Shown piece after piece: positions 34,333-43,549 of a stretch of DNA of 64,000 nucleotides (its first letter is position 1; each line of letters opens with the position of its first letter). Source of the stretch: Actinoplanes aureus (GTDB taxonomy: Bacteria > Actinomycetota > Actinomycetes > Mycobacteriales > Micromonosporaceae); assembly GCF_015704865.1 (NCBI RefSeq), contig NZ_JADQTO010000019.1, positions 1-64,000 on the forward strand, given 5' to 3'. The position numbers and the translations under genes were made by a program. The notes under the pieces were generated by a model, which did no database searches, had not been told where the DNA came from, and worked only from the letters and a program-made list of their open reading frames with translations.

Positions 34333-35253
34333 TCAGGGCAGCAGGGGCAGAAGTCGTTGTGCCACCCGCAACGAGCGCATGTTCATCGGCGCGTCCCCCT
34401 CGAAGATCCACACTTCGGAGAGCACCGCCTGCACGAAACCCCAGGCGATCACCCGCTCGATCGGCATACCCAGTCCGTCGGCGAGCTGTTCGACGCGGGC
34501 CGGGAGGAGCTCCAGCACGGTCTCGTCGGCGCTCAGCGGATCGGGGTTGTAAAGGAGCGCGCCGATCTCGTACCCGGGATCGCCGACGACGCCGTGCGGG
34601 TCGATCGTCAGCCACGGCTCCCGGTCGCTGGTCAGCACGTTGTCGTGGTGCAGATCGCCGTGCAGCACCACCCGTTCGGTCGCGGTCGCGCAGAGCTCCG
34701 CGAACAGGTGGCGGGCCCGTTCGACCAGGTCCCGCGATACCGGACCGGCACCCGGAAACCGGCGCAGGTGGTCGTCGAAGGAGGCGACCCGCCGGGACAG
34801 CTCGGGCAGCGGCACACCGGCCGGTGCCGGGCGGTGCAGCCTGCGGACGACCTCGATGATCGCGGCTGTCGCGGTCTCGTCCCGCTCCGGGACGAGCGAT
34901 CGGAGCGGCACGCCCGGCCGCGCCTCCTCGAGCAGCAGGGCTCCACGCGCGTCGTCGCGGGCGAGCACCGCGACGGCGCCGCGTCCGGCGAAGAACTCCA
35001 GGGCGGCCGCCTCATCGGCCAGATGGCCCGCCTCCGGTACGCCCAGTTTGAGGACCGCCGTCGTCCCGTCGGCCCGGCGCACCCGGGTCACCCAGTTCAT
35101 GCTCAACGGGAACGGTTCCTCAGCCTGCAGGTCCCACCTCAACAGCACCTGCTCCGCGATCCGGGGCAGGCCGGCCAGCCACCGGCGGCCGTCGGGCCCC
35201 CAGGTGCCCTCGACCGTACGGGTGAAGGTGGCGGGCAGCGCGATGTCGACCAT
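34333..35253 (-). CDS. Aminoglycoside/hydroxyurea phosphotransferase-family kinase
   Basis: This 306-residue protein has the APH fold and resembles the APH(6)/hydroxyurea phosphotransferase family. The catalytic Brenner motif is seen as VVLHGDLHHDNVL at about residues 205-217, and the metal-binding segment as TIDPHGVVGDPGYEIGALL near 230. The start at ATG 35253 gives the N-terminus VDIALPATF, typical for the family. It could confer resistance to streptomycin-like drugs, but many chromosomal members have other small-molecule substrates. Nothing nearby points to aminoglycoside synthesis. It converges on the hexosaminidase gene and is divergent from the PLP enzyme gene. Confidence 0.82.
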   Translation of the reverse strand: MVDIALPATFTRTVEGTWGPDGRRWLAGLPRIAEQVLLRWDLQAEEPFPLSMNWVTRVRRADGTTAVLKLGVPEAGHLADEAAALEFFAGRGAVAVLARDDARGALLLEEARPGVPLRSLVPERDETATAAIIEVVRRLHRPAPAGVPLPELSRRVASFDDHLRRFPGAGPVSRDLVERARHLFAELCATATERVVLHGDLHHDNVLTSDREPWLTIDPHGVVGDPGYEIGALLYNPDPLSADETVLELLPARVEQLADGLGMPIERVIAWGFVQAVLSEVWIFEGDAPMNMRSLRVAQRLLPLLP

Positions 35254-35294
35254 GAACCGCAGTCTCGCAAGCGCCGACAAGGAGGCCAAGCGCA

Positions 35295-36482
35295 ATGATC
35301 GGCTGGCAGAGCAAAGGATTCTGGTCACCGGACGAGTCCCGGACCCCCGAGCAGGTCGCCGCGGACCGCCCGAGCATCTTCGGCGGCGAGTTCACCTGGC
35401 CGTTGCTGGTGGTCCGGCAGTCCGCAGTGGAGACCAACATCGCCACCATGGCCGCCTTCTGCCGCCGGCACGGCCTGGACTTCGCCCCGCACGCCAAGAC
35501 CACGATGGCCCCCGCCCTCCTCGAGGCTCAGCTGCGGGCCGGGGCGTGGGGGATGACGGTGGCGACGCCGAACCAGGCACTCGTGTTGCGGCGGCTCGGG
35601 ATCGAGCGGGTGCTGATCGCCAACGAGATCCTCGATCCGTCGGCACTTCGCTGGCTCGCGGCCGAGAGCAGCGCGGGGTGGGAGGTGTATTTCCAGGTCG
35701 ACTCGGTCATCGGTGTCACGGCGGCGGCCGCGACGGGCGGCCCGCTGCGCGTTCTCGCCGAGCTGGGGCACGCGGACGGGCGGACCGGGGTGCGGACACT
35801 GGACGAGCTGGAGACGGTGGCGCGGGCGGCGGCGGATGCGCCCGGCGTCGAGCTGGTGGGGTTGGCCGGCTACGAGGGACAGTTACCCGATCAGGCCGGT
35901 GTGGACGAGTTCCTGGACCGCTTGGTCGAGGGCTTCGAGCGGCTGACGAAAGCCGGTCTGCTGCCCCCACGGCCGATCGTCACGGCCGGTGGCAGTGCCT
36001 GGTTCGACCGGGTCGCCGACCGGCTCGGCGGCATCGGCTCGCGGGCGCGACTGATCCTGCGCAGCGGGGCGTCGGTCACCCACGACGACGGCTTCTACCG
36101 GGAACGGACGCCCTTCGTCCGGGTTCCTGACGAGGGGCCGCTCACCGCGGCCCTGGAGATCTGGGCTCAGGTGCTGTCGGCCCCGGAGCCAGGGCTGGCC
36201 ATCGTCGGCATGGGCAAGCGGGACGCCCCGTTCGACGAGGGACTGCCGGTTCCGTGGGAGATCCGCTCGGGCGATGGGTCGGTGCGGGCGGCGGACGGTC
36301 TCCGGGTGAGCAAGATGAACGACCATCACACCTACCTCGACGTGGACGGCGCCGAGGTCGTGCCGGGTGACCTGATCCGGTTCGGGATCTCTCACCCGTG
36401 CACGGCGTTCGACAAGTGGCGGGACATTCCGATGGTCGACGACGAGCGGCGAGTGGTGGATGTACTGCACACGTACCTGTGA
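35295..36482 (+). CDS. PLP-dependent D-threonine aldolase/D-serine dehydratase-like enzyme
   Basis: This 395-residue fold-type III PLP enzyme has an alanine-racemase-like N-terminal barrel with the PLP lysine at about residue 68 (FAPHAKTTMAP). The C-terminal D-serine dehydratase-like domain has a His...Cys metal site (MNDHHTYL; FGISHPCTAFDKW). Such enzymes act on D-threonine, D-serine or related beta-hydroxy D-amino acids; the amino deaminases of this family sit in similar actinobacterial loci. ATG at 35295 is preceded by AAGGAGG about 9 bases upstream. Its presence with RidA, an amidohydrolase and a hexosaminidase suggests D-amino-acid catabolism, possibly from cell-wall material (inference). 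Confidence 0.88.
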   Translation: MIGWQSKGFWSPDESRTPEQVAADRPSIFGGEFTWPLLVVRQSAVETNIATMAAFCRRHGLDFAPHAKTTMAPALLEAQLRAGAWGMTVATPNQALVLRRLGIERVLIANEILDPSALRWLAAESSAGWEVYFQVDSVIGVTAAAATGGPLRVLAELGHADGRTGVRTLDELETVARAAADAPGVELVGLAGYEGQLPDQAGVDEFLDRLVEGFERLTKAGLLPPRPIVTAGGSAWFDRVADRLGGIGSRARLILRSGASVTHDDGFYRERTPFVRVPDEGPLTAALEIWAQVLSAPEPGLAIVGMGKRDAPFDEGLPVPWEIRSGDGSVRAADGLRVSKMNDHHTYLDVDGAEVVPGDLIRFGISHPCTAFDKWRDIPMVDDERRVVDVLHTYL

Positions 36483-36594
36483 CCACATCCATGCGAAGTC
36501 GCCTCACCGGGGGATGGCATCACAATGATCGCGGTGTTTATGGTGATTGAGCGCCGATCAAGCGATTTCTCCTTCTGTGCCGCCGGAGTCCGCC

Positions 36595-37518
36595 ATGCCC
36601 GTTTTCCGTGCAGCAGCGAACGAACCGACCGTCAACCGCCCGGCCGAGAACGTCTCCACCTATCCGGCGAACCACGCTGGTTACCCCGGAAACGCGGCCA
36701 CCCATCCCAACATGCCCCAGCATCCCCACAATCCAGCCATCCACGGTCACCCGCACCACCATCCCGGAAACGCCGCCCACCAGGGCGGCATCTATCCGGC
36801 CAACGTTCCCGCGCAACGGCCGGCCAGCCCCGCGGCACCGTGGGTCGCGCCGCCCACGCAGGCCGCGGAGCCACCTGTCCCGGAGGGGCCCACCGAGCCA
36901 TTGCGAGCCTCGGAAGGACGGGCGCCGGAGAAACCGGCGCCGAAGCCGCGACGTCGCTCCGGGGTCGTACTCGCCGTGCTGCTCAGCGTGCTGGCTCTAC
37001 TCGCCTCAGTCGGTGCGGGACTGCTGTCCTGGCGAGCGTTCGAGACGGCCCGGGCCGCTCACCGGGCGCCCACCGCGGCCGGCGATGGTGCCGTGAGCCG
37101 GCCGCCGGAGCCGGAGCAATACCAGGTCACGTACGCGAAGGAGCCGCTTCGCGTACAGGTGGGCTGCTCCGCGGTGCTCTTTCTGGACCTGGACGAACCG
37201 CGTGCCGACGCCGGGGAGCAGGAGGCCGACCTGCGTTACGACAGCCGGTGCGGAAACCAGACGCCGCGCTTGAGCCTGGCCGCCGGGGCGGCGTCCGGCA
37301 GCCAGAGCAGCGGCTCCGACATCGATGCGGCCGGCTGCCTGCGGGCGATCCGCACGAGTCCGCTCGGGCCGGGCGCCGAGGTGGAGGTCAAGAAAGGTAC
37401 GGCTCTCTGCGTGTTGACGGCTGCCACTCCGGCCGAGCTCGTCCTCGTGGAGATCCTCGACGTCGGCGGCACCGGCACCGCCGGCCTGCGCGCCACATCG
37501 TGGCGGGTCCCCCGGTGA
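36595..37518 (+). CDS. Single-pass membrane protein with Pro/His/Asn-rich N-terminus
   Basis: This 307-residue protein is not recognised. Residues 1-125 are low complexity, rich in Pro, Ala, Asn and His (a HPHHH-type cluster near residue 55). A basic stretch precedes one membrane helix at about 128-150. The remaining 150 residues lie outside and contain several cysteines (VGCSAVLFLDLDEP, RCGNQTP, AGCLRAI, ALCVLTA). They resemble the ectodomains of actinobacterial sensors but match nothing I can name. ATG at 36595 has GGAG at a fair distance; a TTG at 36547 would add 16 residues. It stands alone upstream of aspS. Confidence 0.7.
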   Translation: MPVFRAAANEPTVNRPAENVSTYPANHAGYPGNAATHPNMPQHPHNPAIHGHPHHHPGNAAHQGGIYPANVPAQRPASPAAPWVAPPTQAAEPPVPEGPTEPLRASEGRAPEKPAPKPRRRSGVVLAVLLSVLALLASVGAGLLSWRAFETARAAHRAPTAAGDGAVSRPPEPEQYQVTYAKEPLRVQVGCSAVLFLDLDEPRADAGEQEADLRYDSRCGNQTPRLSLAAGAASGSQSSGSDIDAAGCLRAIRTSPLGPGAEVEVKKGTALCVLTAATPAELVLVEILDVGGTGTAGLRATSWRVPR

Positions 37519-37597
37519 CCGGCCCGTGGCGCGTGGCGCGGGGCGTGCCTGACAGAATGTCGGGTGCGCCCCGCGAACCCTGTTAGGAGACGTTTCC

Positions 37598-39400
37598 GTG
37601 ATCCGTACCCATGACGCCGGCACTCTGCGCGCGAGCGACGCCGGCACGACGGTGACGCTCGCCGGGTGGGTCGCCCGGCGGCGCGACCACGGCGGTGTCA
37701 TCTTCGTCGACCTGCGGGACGCCTCCGGCGTGGTGCAGGTCGTGTTCCGCGAGGAGGACGCGCACGCGCTGCGCAACGAGTTCTGCGTGAAGGTCGTCGG
37801 CGAGGTCAACGCCCGCCCGGCCGGCAACGAGAACCCCGAGCTGGCGACCGGCGCGATCGAGGTGGTCGCCAGCGAGCTGACCGTGCTCTCCGAGGCGGCC
37901 CCGCTGCCGCTGCCGGTCGACGACACGGTCACCGCCTCCGACGACCTGCGGCTCAAGTACCGCTACCTCGACCTGCGCCGCTCCGGCCCGGCGAAGGCAC
38001 TGCGCCTGCGCAGCCGCGCCAACCAGATCGCCCGCGAGGTGCTGCACGCCCGCGACTTCAACGAGATCGAGACGCCGACCCTGACCCGGTCGACGCCCGA
38101 GGGCGCCCGTGACTTCCTGGTCCCGGTCCGTCTCCAGCCCGGCACCTGGTACGCGTTGCCGCAGTCCCCGCAGCTCTTCAAGCAGCTGCTGATGGTCGCC
38201 GGCATGGAGCGGTACTACCAGATCGCCCGCTGCTACCGCGACGAGGACTTCCGCGCCGACCGGCAGCCCGAGTTCACTCAGCTCGACATCGAGATGTCGT
38301 TCGTCACCCAGGACGACGTGATCGAGCTCGGCGAGGAGATCGTCAGCAGGCTCTGGAGCGAGCTCGCCGACTACCGGATCCCGCTGCCGATCCCGCGGAT
38401 CACCTGGACCGACGCGATGAACCGGTACGGCTCCGACAAGCCCGACCTGCGGTACGGGGTCGAGCTGGTGGAACTGACCGACTACCTGCGCGGCACCGCG
38501 TTCCGCGTCTTCGCGGGTGCGATCGACGCGGGCGGTTACGTCGGCGCGGTCGTGATGCCGGGCGGCGCGTCGCAGACCCGCAAGGAGCTGGACGGCTGGC
38601 AGGACTGGGCGAAGGCCCGCGGTGCACGCGGCCTGGCCTACGTCGTGCTCGACGAGTCGACCGGCGAAGCGCGCGGTCCGGTCGCGAAGAATCTGTCGCC
38701 TGAGCATCTGACCGGTCTGGCCGACGCGGTCGGCGCCAAGCCGGGCGACGCGATCTTCTTCGCCGCGAGCACGGAGAAGAGGGAGGCCCAGGAGCTTCTC
38801 GGCGCGGCCCGCATCGAGATCGCCAAGCGCGCGAACCTGATCGACGAGAGTGCCTGGGCCTTCTGCTGGGTCGTCGACGCCCCGATGTTCGAGAAGACCG
38901 ACGAGGGTGGCTGGACCGCGGTGCACCACCCGTTCACGTCGCCGAACGACGAGTGGGTCAGCCGCTTCGAGGAGGCGCCGGACGAGGCGCTCGCCTACGC
39001 GTACGACATCGTCTGCAACGGCAACGAGATCGGCGGCGGTTCGGTCCGTATCCACCGCGCCGACGTGCAGAGCCGCGTCTTCGACCTGCTCGGCATCACG
39101 CCGGAGGAGGCGCAGGACAAGTTCGGCTTCCTGCTGGACGCGTTCAAGTACGGCCCGCCGCCGCACGCCGGTATCGCGCTCGGCTGGGACCGGACCTGCA
39201 TGCTGCTCTCCGGCAACGAGTCGATCCGTGAGGTCATCGCCTTCCCGAAGACCCGCGGCGGCTACGACCCGTTGACCACCGCGCCGACGCCGATCACGGC
39301 GCAGCAGCGTCTGGAGGCCGGGATCGACGCCAAGCCGAAGGCGACCGCCGGCACGCCCGGCACCGACGGCCAGGCCGCACCGGTACAGCACTCCAACTGA
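37598..39400 (+). CDS. aspS: Aspartate--tRNA ligase
   Basis: This 600-residue bacterial-type class IIb synthetase has an OB-fold anticodon-binding domain (1-110), the class II catalytic core with [19 protein letters not shown] motif 2 ([20 protein letters not shown] near residue 210), a GAD insertion domain at about 300-410, and motif 3 [13 protein letters not shown] near residue 530. In most actinobacteria this enzyme is non-discriminating and also charges tRNA-Asn for amidation; that applies here only by family. The C-terminal 40 residues are an Ala/Thr/Pro-rich tail. GTG at 37598 follows AGGAGA by 8 bases. Confidence 0.97.
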   Translation: MIRTHDAGTLRASDAGTTVTLAGWVARRRDHGGVIFVDLRDASGVVQVVFREEDAHALRNEFCVKVVGEVNARPAGNENPELATGAIEVVASELTVLSEAAPLPLPVDDTVTASDDLRLKYRYLDLRRSGPAKALRLRSRANQIAREVLHARDFNEIETPTLTRSTPEGARDFLVPVRLQPGTWYALPQSPQLFKQLLMVAGMERYYQIARCYRDEDFRADRQPEFTQLDIEMSFVTQDDVIELGEEIVSRLWSELADYRIPLPIPRITWTDAMNRYGSDKPDLRYGVELVELTDYLRGTAFRVFAGAIDAGGYVGAVVMPGGASQTRKELDGWQDWAKARGARGLAYVVLDESTGEARGPVAKNLSPEHLTGLADAVGAKPGDAIFFAASTEKREAQELLGAARIEIAKRANLIDESAWAFCWVVDAPMFEKTDEGGWTAVHHPFTSPNDEWVSRFEEAPDEALAYAYDIVCNGNEIGGGSVRIHRADVQSRVFDLLGITPEEAQDKFGFLLDAFKYGPPPHAGIALGWDRTCMLLSGNESIREVIAFPKTRGGYDPLTTAPTPITAQQRLEAGIDAKPKATAGTPGTDGQAAPVQHSN

Positions 39401-39411
39401 TCGTTTCGCCA

Positions 39412-39443
39412 ACCGGCGGCCGGGACTGCGCCCGGCCGCCGGT
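39412..39443 (+). terminator. Terminator hairpin after aspS
   Basis: Perfect 13-base GC-rich arms (ACCGGCGGCCGGG and its complement) enclose a 6-base loop, 11 bases after the aspS stop codon. There is only a short CCTGTG after it rather than a U-tract. It separates aspS from the next gene. Confidence 0.75.
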
Positions 39444-39457
39444 CCTGTGAGACTGGC

Positions 39458-39949
39458 GTGGTGGAACCCACCATCGTTCAGCGCGCCGAGCAGCCGTACA
39501 TCGGCCGCCGCGAGTCGATCACCATGACGGAGTTCGCACGCGTGGCGGACCACCTTCCCACCATGTTCGAGGGCCTGGCCGCACGCGGCATACCGATCGC
39601 CGGGGCACCCTTCTTCCGGTACCGGGTGATCGACATGGCCGCCGAGATGGTGGTCGAGGCCGGCATCCCGGTCACCGAGCCGGTCGACGTCGAGGCGCCG
39701 GACTTCCCCGGCGTGCTGCCCGCCGGCCGCTATGCGACCCTCATCCACATCGGCCACCCCGACGAGCTGATGAGCGTCACCGCCCGCCTGCTGGACTGGG
39801 CGCAGGACCAGGGCCTGAGCTGGGACATGACCCCCACACCCACCGGCGAGGAGTGGGGGTGCCGGCTGGAGATGCTGATGACCAACCCGGCCGAGCAGCC
39901 CGACATGCACAAATGGGAGACGGCCTTGCTTTTCAAACTGGCCGATTGA
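39458..39949 (+). CDS. GyrI-like/AraC effector-binding domain protein
   Basis: This protein of about 163 residues is a stand-alone GyrI-like small-molecule-binding domain, the fold used as ligand sensor in AraC-type and MerR-type regulators. The family pattern is visible in the N-terminal EQPYIGRRESITM and the C-terminal EEWGCRLEMLMTNP with a conserved Glu, followed by WETALLFKL. No DNA-binding part is present. Such proteins bind or hydrolyse small toxic molecules. Two in-frame GTG codons (39458 and 39461) compete; GAGACT at 39449-39454 is a weak -10 box that would make the transcript leaderless at 39461. Confidence 0.8.
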   Translation: MVEPTIVQRAEQPYIGRRESITMTEFARVADHLPTMFEGLAARGIPIAGAPFFRYRVIDMAAEMVVEAGIPVTEPVDVEAPDFPGVLPAGRYATLIHIGHPDELMSVTARLLDWAQDQGLSWDMTPTPTGEEWGCRLEMLMTNPAEQPDMHKWETALLFKLAD

Positions 39950-40090
39950 GGGGTACGCGGATCGGCCGTCACCGAAAACCACCCCGTCCCCGCTCTCCCT
40001 GAGCGACCGCCGGCAACACCGGGCCGCAGCGCCGGCGCCGGGAAACGGCACCGGGCGCCGCGGCCGGTGAGCATTCAGCGTTCAGCTCGA

Positions 40091-41110
40091 CTACTCCGGG
40101 GCCGTGATGAGGGTCGTGGCATGACCAGCCGCGGCGAGCAGGGCCGGGTCCGCGGTGACCTGCCACGCCTCGATCGCGGCGTCGGCGAACTTGATGGCGT
40201 GCGCGTCACCGGAGACCGTCGCCTGGTCGAAGACGTCGGCCGCGGAGGCGACCAGATCGGCGCCCGCCGGTTCCGGCACCGCGGGGCTGTATGCGGCCGT
40301 CACCGCCGCCGATGCGGCCCACGCGGCGGCGAGACTCGGCCCGGCGAGTTCTGCCGGGAGAGCCGGTAGCGAGCGCAGCACGGCCGCCGGTGCCGTCGTG
40401 GCATGCACCAGCATGACCGGGCTGCCATAGCCGAACCGCCGGTGCCGCAGGACGGCCGCCGCGACGATCGCCCGGAGCCGATCCGGCGCCGGCCCGGTTC
40501 CGGGGATCGCGCCGGTCGTCTCCGGCCAGCCGGGCAGGCCGGCGAGCTGGGCGAGCCGGTTCCGGATCCCGGACCGCTGATCCGGCACCCGGGGTACGGC
40601 GTCGAGCGCCGCCCGGGGATCACCGGCCGGGTACCGCCCACGCCCGGGCGGAGCGAGCGGCTGCCATCGGGCCGCCCAGTAGGCGAGTCCCTGCCCGAGC
40701 TCGGCGACCCGCTCCGGGGTTTCCTGCTCGAGCAGAGCCCGGACCGCGTGCCCGACCCGGATGACGCCGTGGGTGGCTCCGGCGGCGATACCCGGCAGGA
40801 GCCGCGGCCACCATGTGGCGAGCACGTCCCGCCACGGTTCGGCTCGCAGCGCCCGGTCGAAGAAGGCGATCCAGTCCCCGGTGCGTACCGGATCGCCGAG
40901 CGGGTCGCGCCATTCGTCGTCCGGGATCGGGCTGATGCCCCTCGGGGTCTCTTCGAGCTGGTCGCGGTAGCCGTCGATCCACCGGTGCACCCGGTCCGCG
41001 CGTCCGTGCCGGACCAGTGCCTCGACGGCCATCGGCGCGTGGTTCGAGAGCCAGCCGGTTCGTTCCGGGCCGGTGTCGCGGAGCCGGTGCAGCGCTTCGT
41101 CGAGAGTCAT
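40091..41110 (-). CDS. Questin oxidase-like (DUF4243) protein
   Basis: This 339-residue helical protein resembles the questin oxidase-like family, whose fungal members are Baeyer-Villiger-type oxidases; bacterial members are uncharacterised. The typical N-terminus is present (TLDEALHRLRDTGPER, then LSNHAPMAVEALVRHG), followed by WRDPLGDPVRTGDWIAFFDR and a THGVIRVGHAVRAL segment near residue 120 with a conserved histidine. ATG at 41110 matches this N-terminus better than a start 7 codons upstream. It is divergent from an ArsR-type regulator gene, with a nested palindrome between them, and is probably regulated by it. Confidence 0.7.
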   Translation of the reverse strand: MTLDEALHRLRDTGPERTGWLSNHAPMAVEALVRHGRADRVHRWIDGYRDQLEETPRGISPIPDDEWRDPLGDPVRTGDWIAFFDRALRAEPWRDVLATWWPRLLPGIAAGATHGVIRVGHAVRALLEQETPERVAELGQGLAYWAARWQPLAPPGRGRYPAGDPRAALDAVPRVPDQRSGIRNRLAQLAGLPGWPETTGAIPGTGPAPDRLRAIVAAAVLRHRRFGYGSPVMLVHATTAPAAVLRSLPALPAELAGPSLAAAWAASAAVTAAYSPAVPEPAGADLVASAADVFDQATVSGDAHAIKFADAAIEAWQVTADPALLAAAGHATTLITAPE

Positions 41111-41153
41111 GTCCCGACTGTGCGACCTCAACCTCGGTTCACCTCAAGACCGG

Positions 41154-41196
41154 CTATGCACAAATACTTTGCAAAGAAGTTGTGCATAGATATTGT
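41154..41196. promoter_or_regulatory. Nested palindromic operator and leaderless promoter of the ArsR-MFS operon
   Basis: CTATGCACAA at 41154-41163 pairs perfectly with TTGTGCATAG at 41180-41189. Exactly midway lies a second palindrome, CTTTGCAAAG (41167-41176), giving a 36-base symmetrical element. It overlaps the -35 box (TTGCAA at 41169-41174), and TATTGT at 41191-41196 is the -10 box, 7 bases before the ATG at 41203. Repressor binding would block transcription of its own operon, and probably of the divergent gene too. Confidence 0.8.
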
Positions 41197-41202
41197 GGAC
41201 AC

Positions 41203-41895
41203 ATGGCGGACGAACTTAGTCAGGTGCACCTCACTGGGCGGCAGATCCGGGTGCTTGCGCATCCGCTGCGGGTCCGGTTGCTGGGTCGGCTGCGAGGCGA
41301 GGGGCCGGCGACCGCGACCGGGCTGGCCGGGGTGCTCGGCACCAACACCGGCGCGACGAGCTACCACCTGCGGCAGCTCGCGGAGGCCGGTCTCGTCGTC
41401 GAGGAGGAGCGCTCCGGCGCGGGACGGCAGCGCTGGTGGCGGGCCGCGCACGACATGTCGAGCTGGCGCCGCAGCTATTACCTGGACGACCCGGACGCGA
41501 CAGCCGCCGCCGAGTGGCTGGAGGCGTTCCAGGTCAACCGGTTCGTGGAGCTGGCCGAGCAGTGGCGGCGCGGCCTGCCGGACGAGCCGGCCGAGTGGCG
41601 GGACACCGGCGAGCTCTCCGACTACCTGCTCCACATGGATCCGGACCAGGTCCGTGCCCTGATGGGCGACATCGAGCAACTGGTCGAGACGCACGTGGCG
41701 GCGGCGAAGGCGGCCCCACGACCGGGCGCCCGGCACGTCGCGCTCTACCTGGCAGCGCTCCCAAAGCACCCGGACGACGCCCACCTTCCGCCGCGCCCGC
41801 AGGACGACGCGATGCGCCCGGACGACGACGTGCCGCGCCCTGAGGACGATGCGGCGCGCCCGGAGGGCGGCCCGGCGCCGGCCGAGGAGGACTGA
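41203..41895 (+). CDS. ArsR-type winged-helix regulator
   Basis: This 230-residue protein has an ArsR/HTH_20-type winged helix at about residues 10-95 (GRQIRVLAHPLRVRLLGRLR, NTGATSYHLRQLAEAGLV, wing EEERSGAGRQRWWRA). A helical middle part follows. The tail of about 45 residues has three degenerate acidic repeats of the type RP-x-DD (PRPQDD, MRPDDD, PRPEDD). No metal-binding cysteine pair is visible, so a small-molecule or drug ligand is more likely than a metal. The ATG at 41203 is leaderless by position. It overlaps the MFS gene by one base (TGATG) and probably represses it through the upstream palindrome. Confidence 0.9.
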   Translation: MADELSQVHLTGRQIRVLAHPLRVRLLGRLRGEGPATATGLAGVLGTNTGATSYHLRQLAEAGLVVEEERSGAGRQRWWRAAHDMSSWRRSYYLDDPDATAAAEWLEAFQVNRFVELAEQWRRGLPDEPAEWRDTGELSDYLLHMDPDQVRALMGDIEQLVETHVAAAKAAPRPGARHVALYLAALPKHPDDAHLPPRPQDDAMRPDDDVPRPEDDAARPEGGPAPAEED

Positions 41896-43160
41896 TGACC
41901 GTCGAGCAAGCGCGCTTCCGCTATCTGCTGCTGGCCGGCCTCCGCTGGTTCCCGGTCGGCCTGCTCATCCCGGTGATGATGCTGCTGCCGCTCGAGCGTG
42001 GCCTCACCATCGCCCAGGTCGGCGCGGTCGCCGCCATCCAGGGGATCACCGTCCTCTTCCTGGAGCTGCCGACCGGCGGCCTCTCCGACGCGGTCGGCCG
42101 CCGGCCGGTGCTGCTCATCGCCGGCGTGGTCAACCTGGCCTCGGTGGGACTGTGGCTGGTCGCCGACTCGGTGCCGATCTTCGCGCTGGTCTACCTGCTC
42201 CAGGGCATCTATCGGGCGCTGGACTCCGGGCCCCTCGAGGCCTGGTATGTCGATCATGCCCTGGCCGCCGACCCGGAAGCCGACATCGAGGGTGGCCTCA
42301 GCCGCAGCGGCGTGGTGATCGGACTGTCCATCGCCGGGGCGGCCCTGGCCAGCGGGGGCTTGGTGTGGCTCGGTCCGATCGGGCCGGTGAGCGCTTTGAC
42401 CGTACCGGTCATGGTTGCCCTGGTTCTCAGCTTGATCAGCACCGTGGCGGTGGCGCTGCTGATGACCGAGGAGCGCCCAGCTCGCGGCATCGCGGCCTTG
42501 GCCGCATCGGTTCGGGGCGTGCCGGCGGCGATCGGCGCCGCGCTGGGTCTGGCACGCCGCTCCCGCGTGGTGTTCGCGCTGATCATGGTGGAGTTCTTCT
42601 GGAGCTTCGGCATGGTCACGTTCGAGAAGCTGATGCCGGTCCGGCTCAGCGAGGTGATGGCCGATCCGGGCGCGGCCGGCGCGCTGCTCGGGCCGGTCAA
42701 CTCGGTGGGGTGGGCGGCGTCGGCGGGCGGCGCCGCGCTGGTGCCGCTGCTCGCCAAGCGGCTCGGGCCGGGATGGACCGGTTTCACGCTGAAGATCGTG
42801 CACGCCGTGACGATCGTCGGCATGGGCCTGCTCGCCGGGCCGGCCGGGGTGATCGGAGCGTTCCTGCTCTGCTACGCGATGCACGGCGCGGCCGACCCGG
42901 TGCACGCCGGGATGCTGCACCGGTTGGCCGAGGGGGAGTTCCGGACCAGTCTGCTGTCGCTGAACTCGATGGTCGGCCAGCCCGGTTTCGCGCTCGGCGC
43001 GATCGTGCTGACCGTGGTGGCGGCTCAGGCCGGCACGCCGGCCGCGATCGTGACCGGTGCGATCGTGCTAGCCGCAGCGGCGCCGCTCTATCTGATGAAG
43101 CCGAAGGTGGAGTTTCGGGAGCACTCCCAAGCGGGTATCAGCGGGTCACTGGCTCTCTGA
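41895..43160 (+). CDS. MFS transporter
   Basis: This 421-residue protein has about 12 membrane helices. MFS motif A is seen as GGLSDAVGRRP between helices 2 and 3 (near residue 60), and a short cytoplasmic loop lies at mid-protein. It resembles drug or multidrug efflux pumps of the major facilitator superfamily. It is translationally coupled to the ArsR-type regulator upstream, so it is probably an inducible exporter. The C-terminal tail is short (VEFREHSQAGISGSLAL). Confidence 0.9.
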   Translation: MTVEQARFRYLLLAGLRWFPVGLLIPVMMLLPLERGLTIAQVGAVAAIQGITVLFLELPTGGLSDAVGRRPVLLIAGVVNLASVGLWLVADSVPIFALVYLLQGIYRALDSGPLEAWYVDHALAADPEADIEGGLSRSGVVIGLSIAGAALASGGLVWLGPIGPVSALTVPVMVALVLSLISTVAVALLMTEERPARGIAALAASVRGVPAAIGAALGLARRSRVVFALIMVEFFWSFGMVTFEKLMPVRLSEVMADPGAAGALLGPVNSVGWAASAGGAALVPLLAKRLGPGWTGFTLKIVHAVTIVGMGLLAGPAGVIGAFLLCYAMHGAADPVHAGMLHRLAEGEFRTSLLSLNSMVGQPGFALGAIVLTVVAAQAGTPAAIVTGAIVLAAAAPLYLMKPKVEFREHSQAGISGSLAL

Positions 43161-43176
43161 TCCCCCGGAGGAACCG

Positions 43177-43395
43177 ATGCTTGCCATCGCCGCAGCTGTC
43201 GTTTTCGGTGTCTGGCTTCTGGCCGACCTGTTGGACACCCAATTCGGAGCACCCGACCTGTTCAACTTCCCCACGCTCGCCTCGCTCGGCCTGCTGCTCC
43301 TCTCGCTCTACCTGGCCGGCGTCGGCAGCGGCCCGCGGGCGGGCACCGGTTCCTCCGGTCGCCGGTTCTACGGCCGCCGCCCGGGCCGCGGCTGA
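43177..43395 (+). CDS. Small membrane protein, 72 residues
   Basis: This protein has two hydrophobic helices (residues 2-20 and 33-50) and a Gly/Ser/Arg-rich basic tail (SGPRAGTGSSGRRFYGRRPG). ATG at 43177 follows CCGGAGGA at a good distance and lies 16 bases after the MFS stop codon, so it may be co-transcribed with that operon. I do not recognise the family. The 154 bases after it, up to rarA, show no gene. Confidence 0.65.
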   Translation: MLAIAAAVVFGVWLLADLLDTQFGAPDLFNFPTLASLGLLLLSLYLAGVGSGPRAGTGSSGRRFYGRRPGRG

Positions 43396-43549
43396 CCCCT
43401 GAACTTTCCAGGTTGCCAGGGCCGCACGGCCGGGTGCCACGACGAAAAAGTTCACTGCGTGACCCCGCCTGTCCTCTGCGTGAGGGCAGGCGGGAGCGCT
43501 TCCAGCCGCGTTTCGGATCATCCTCGCTTGGCCGGTACTGTCGATTGCG

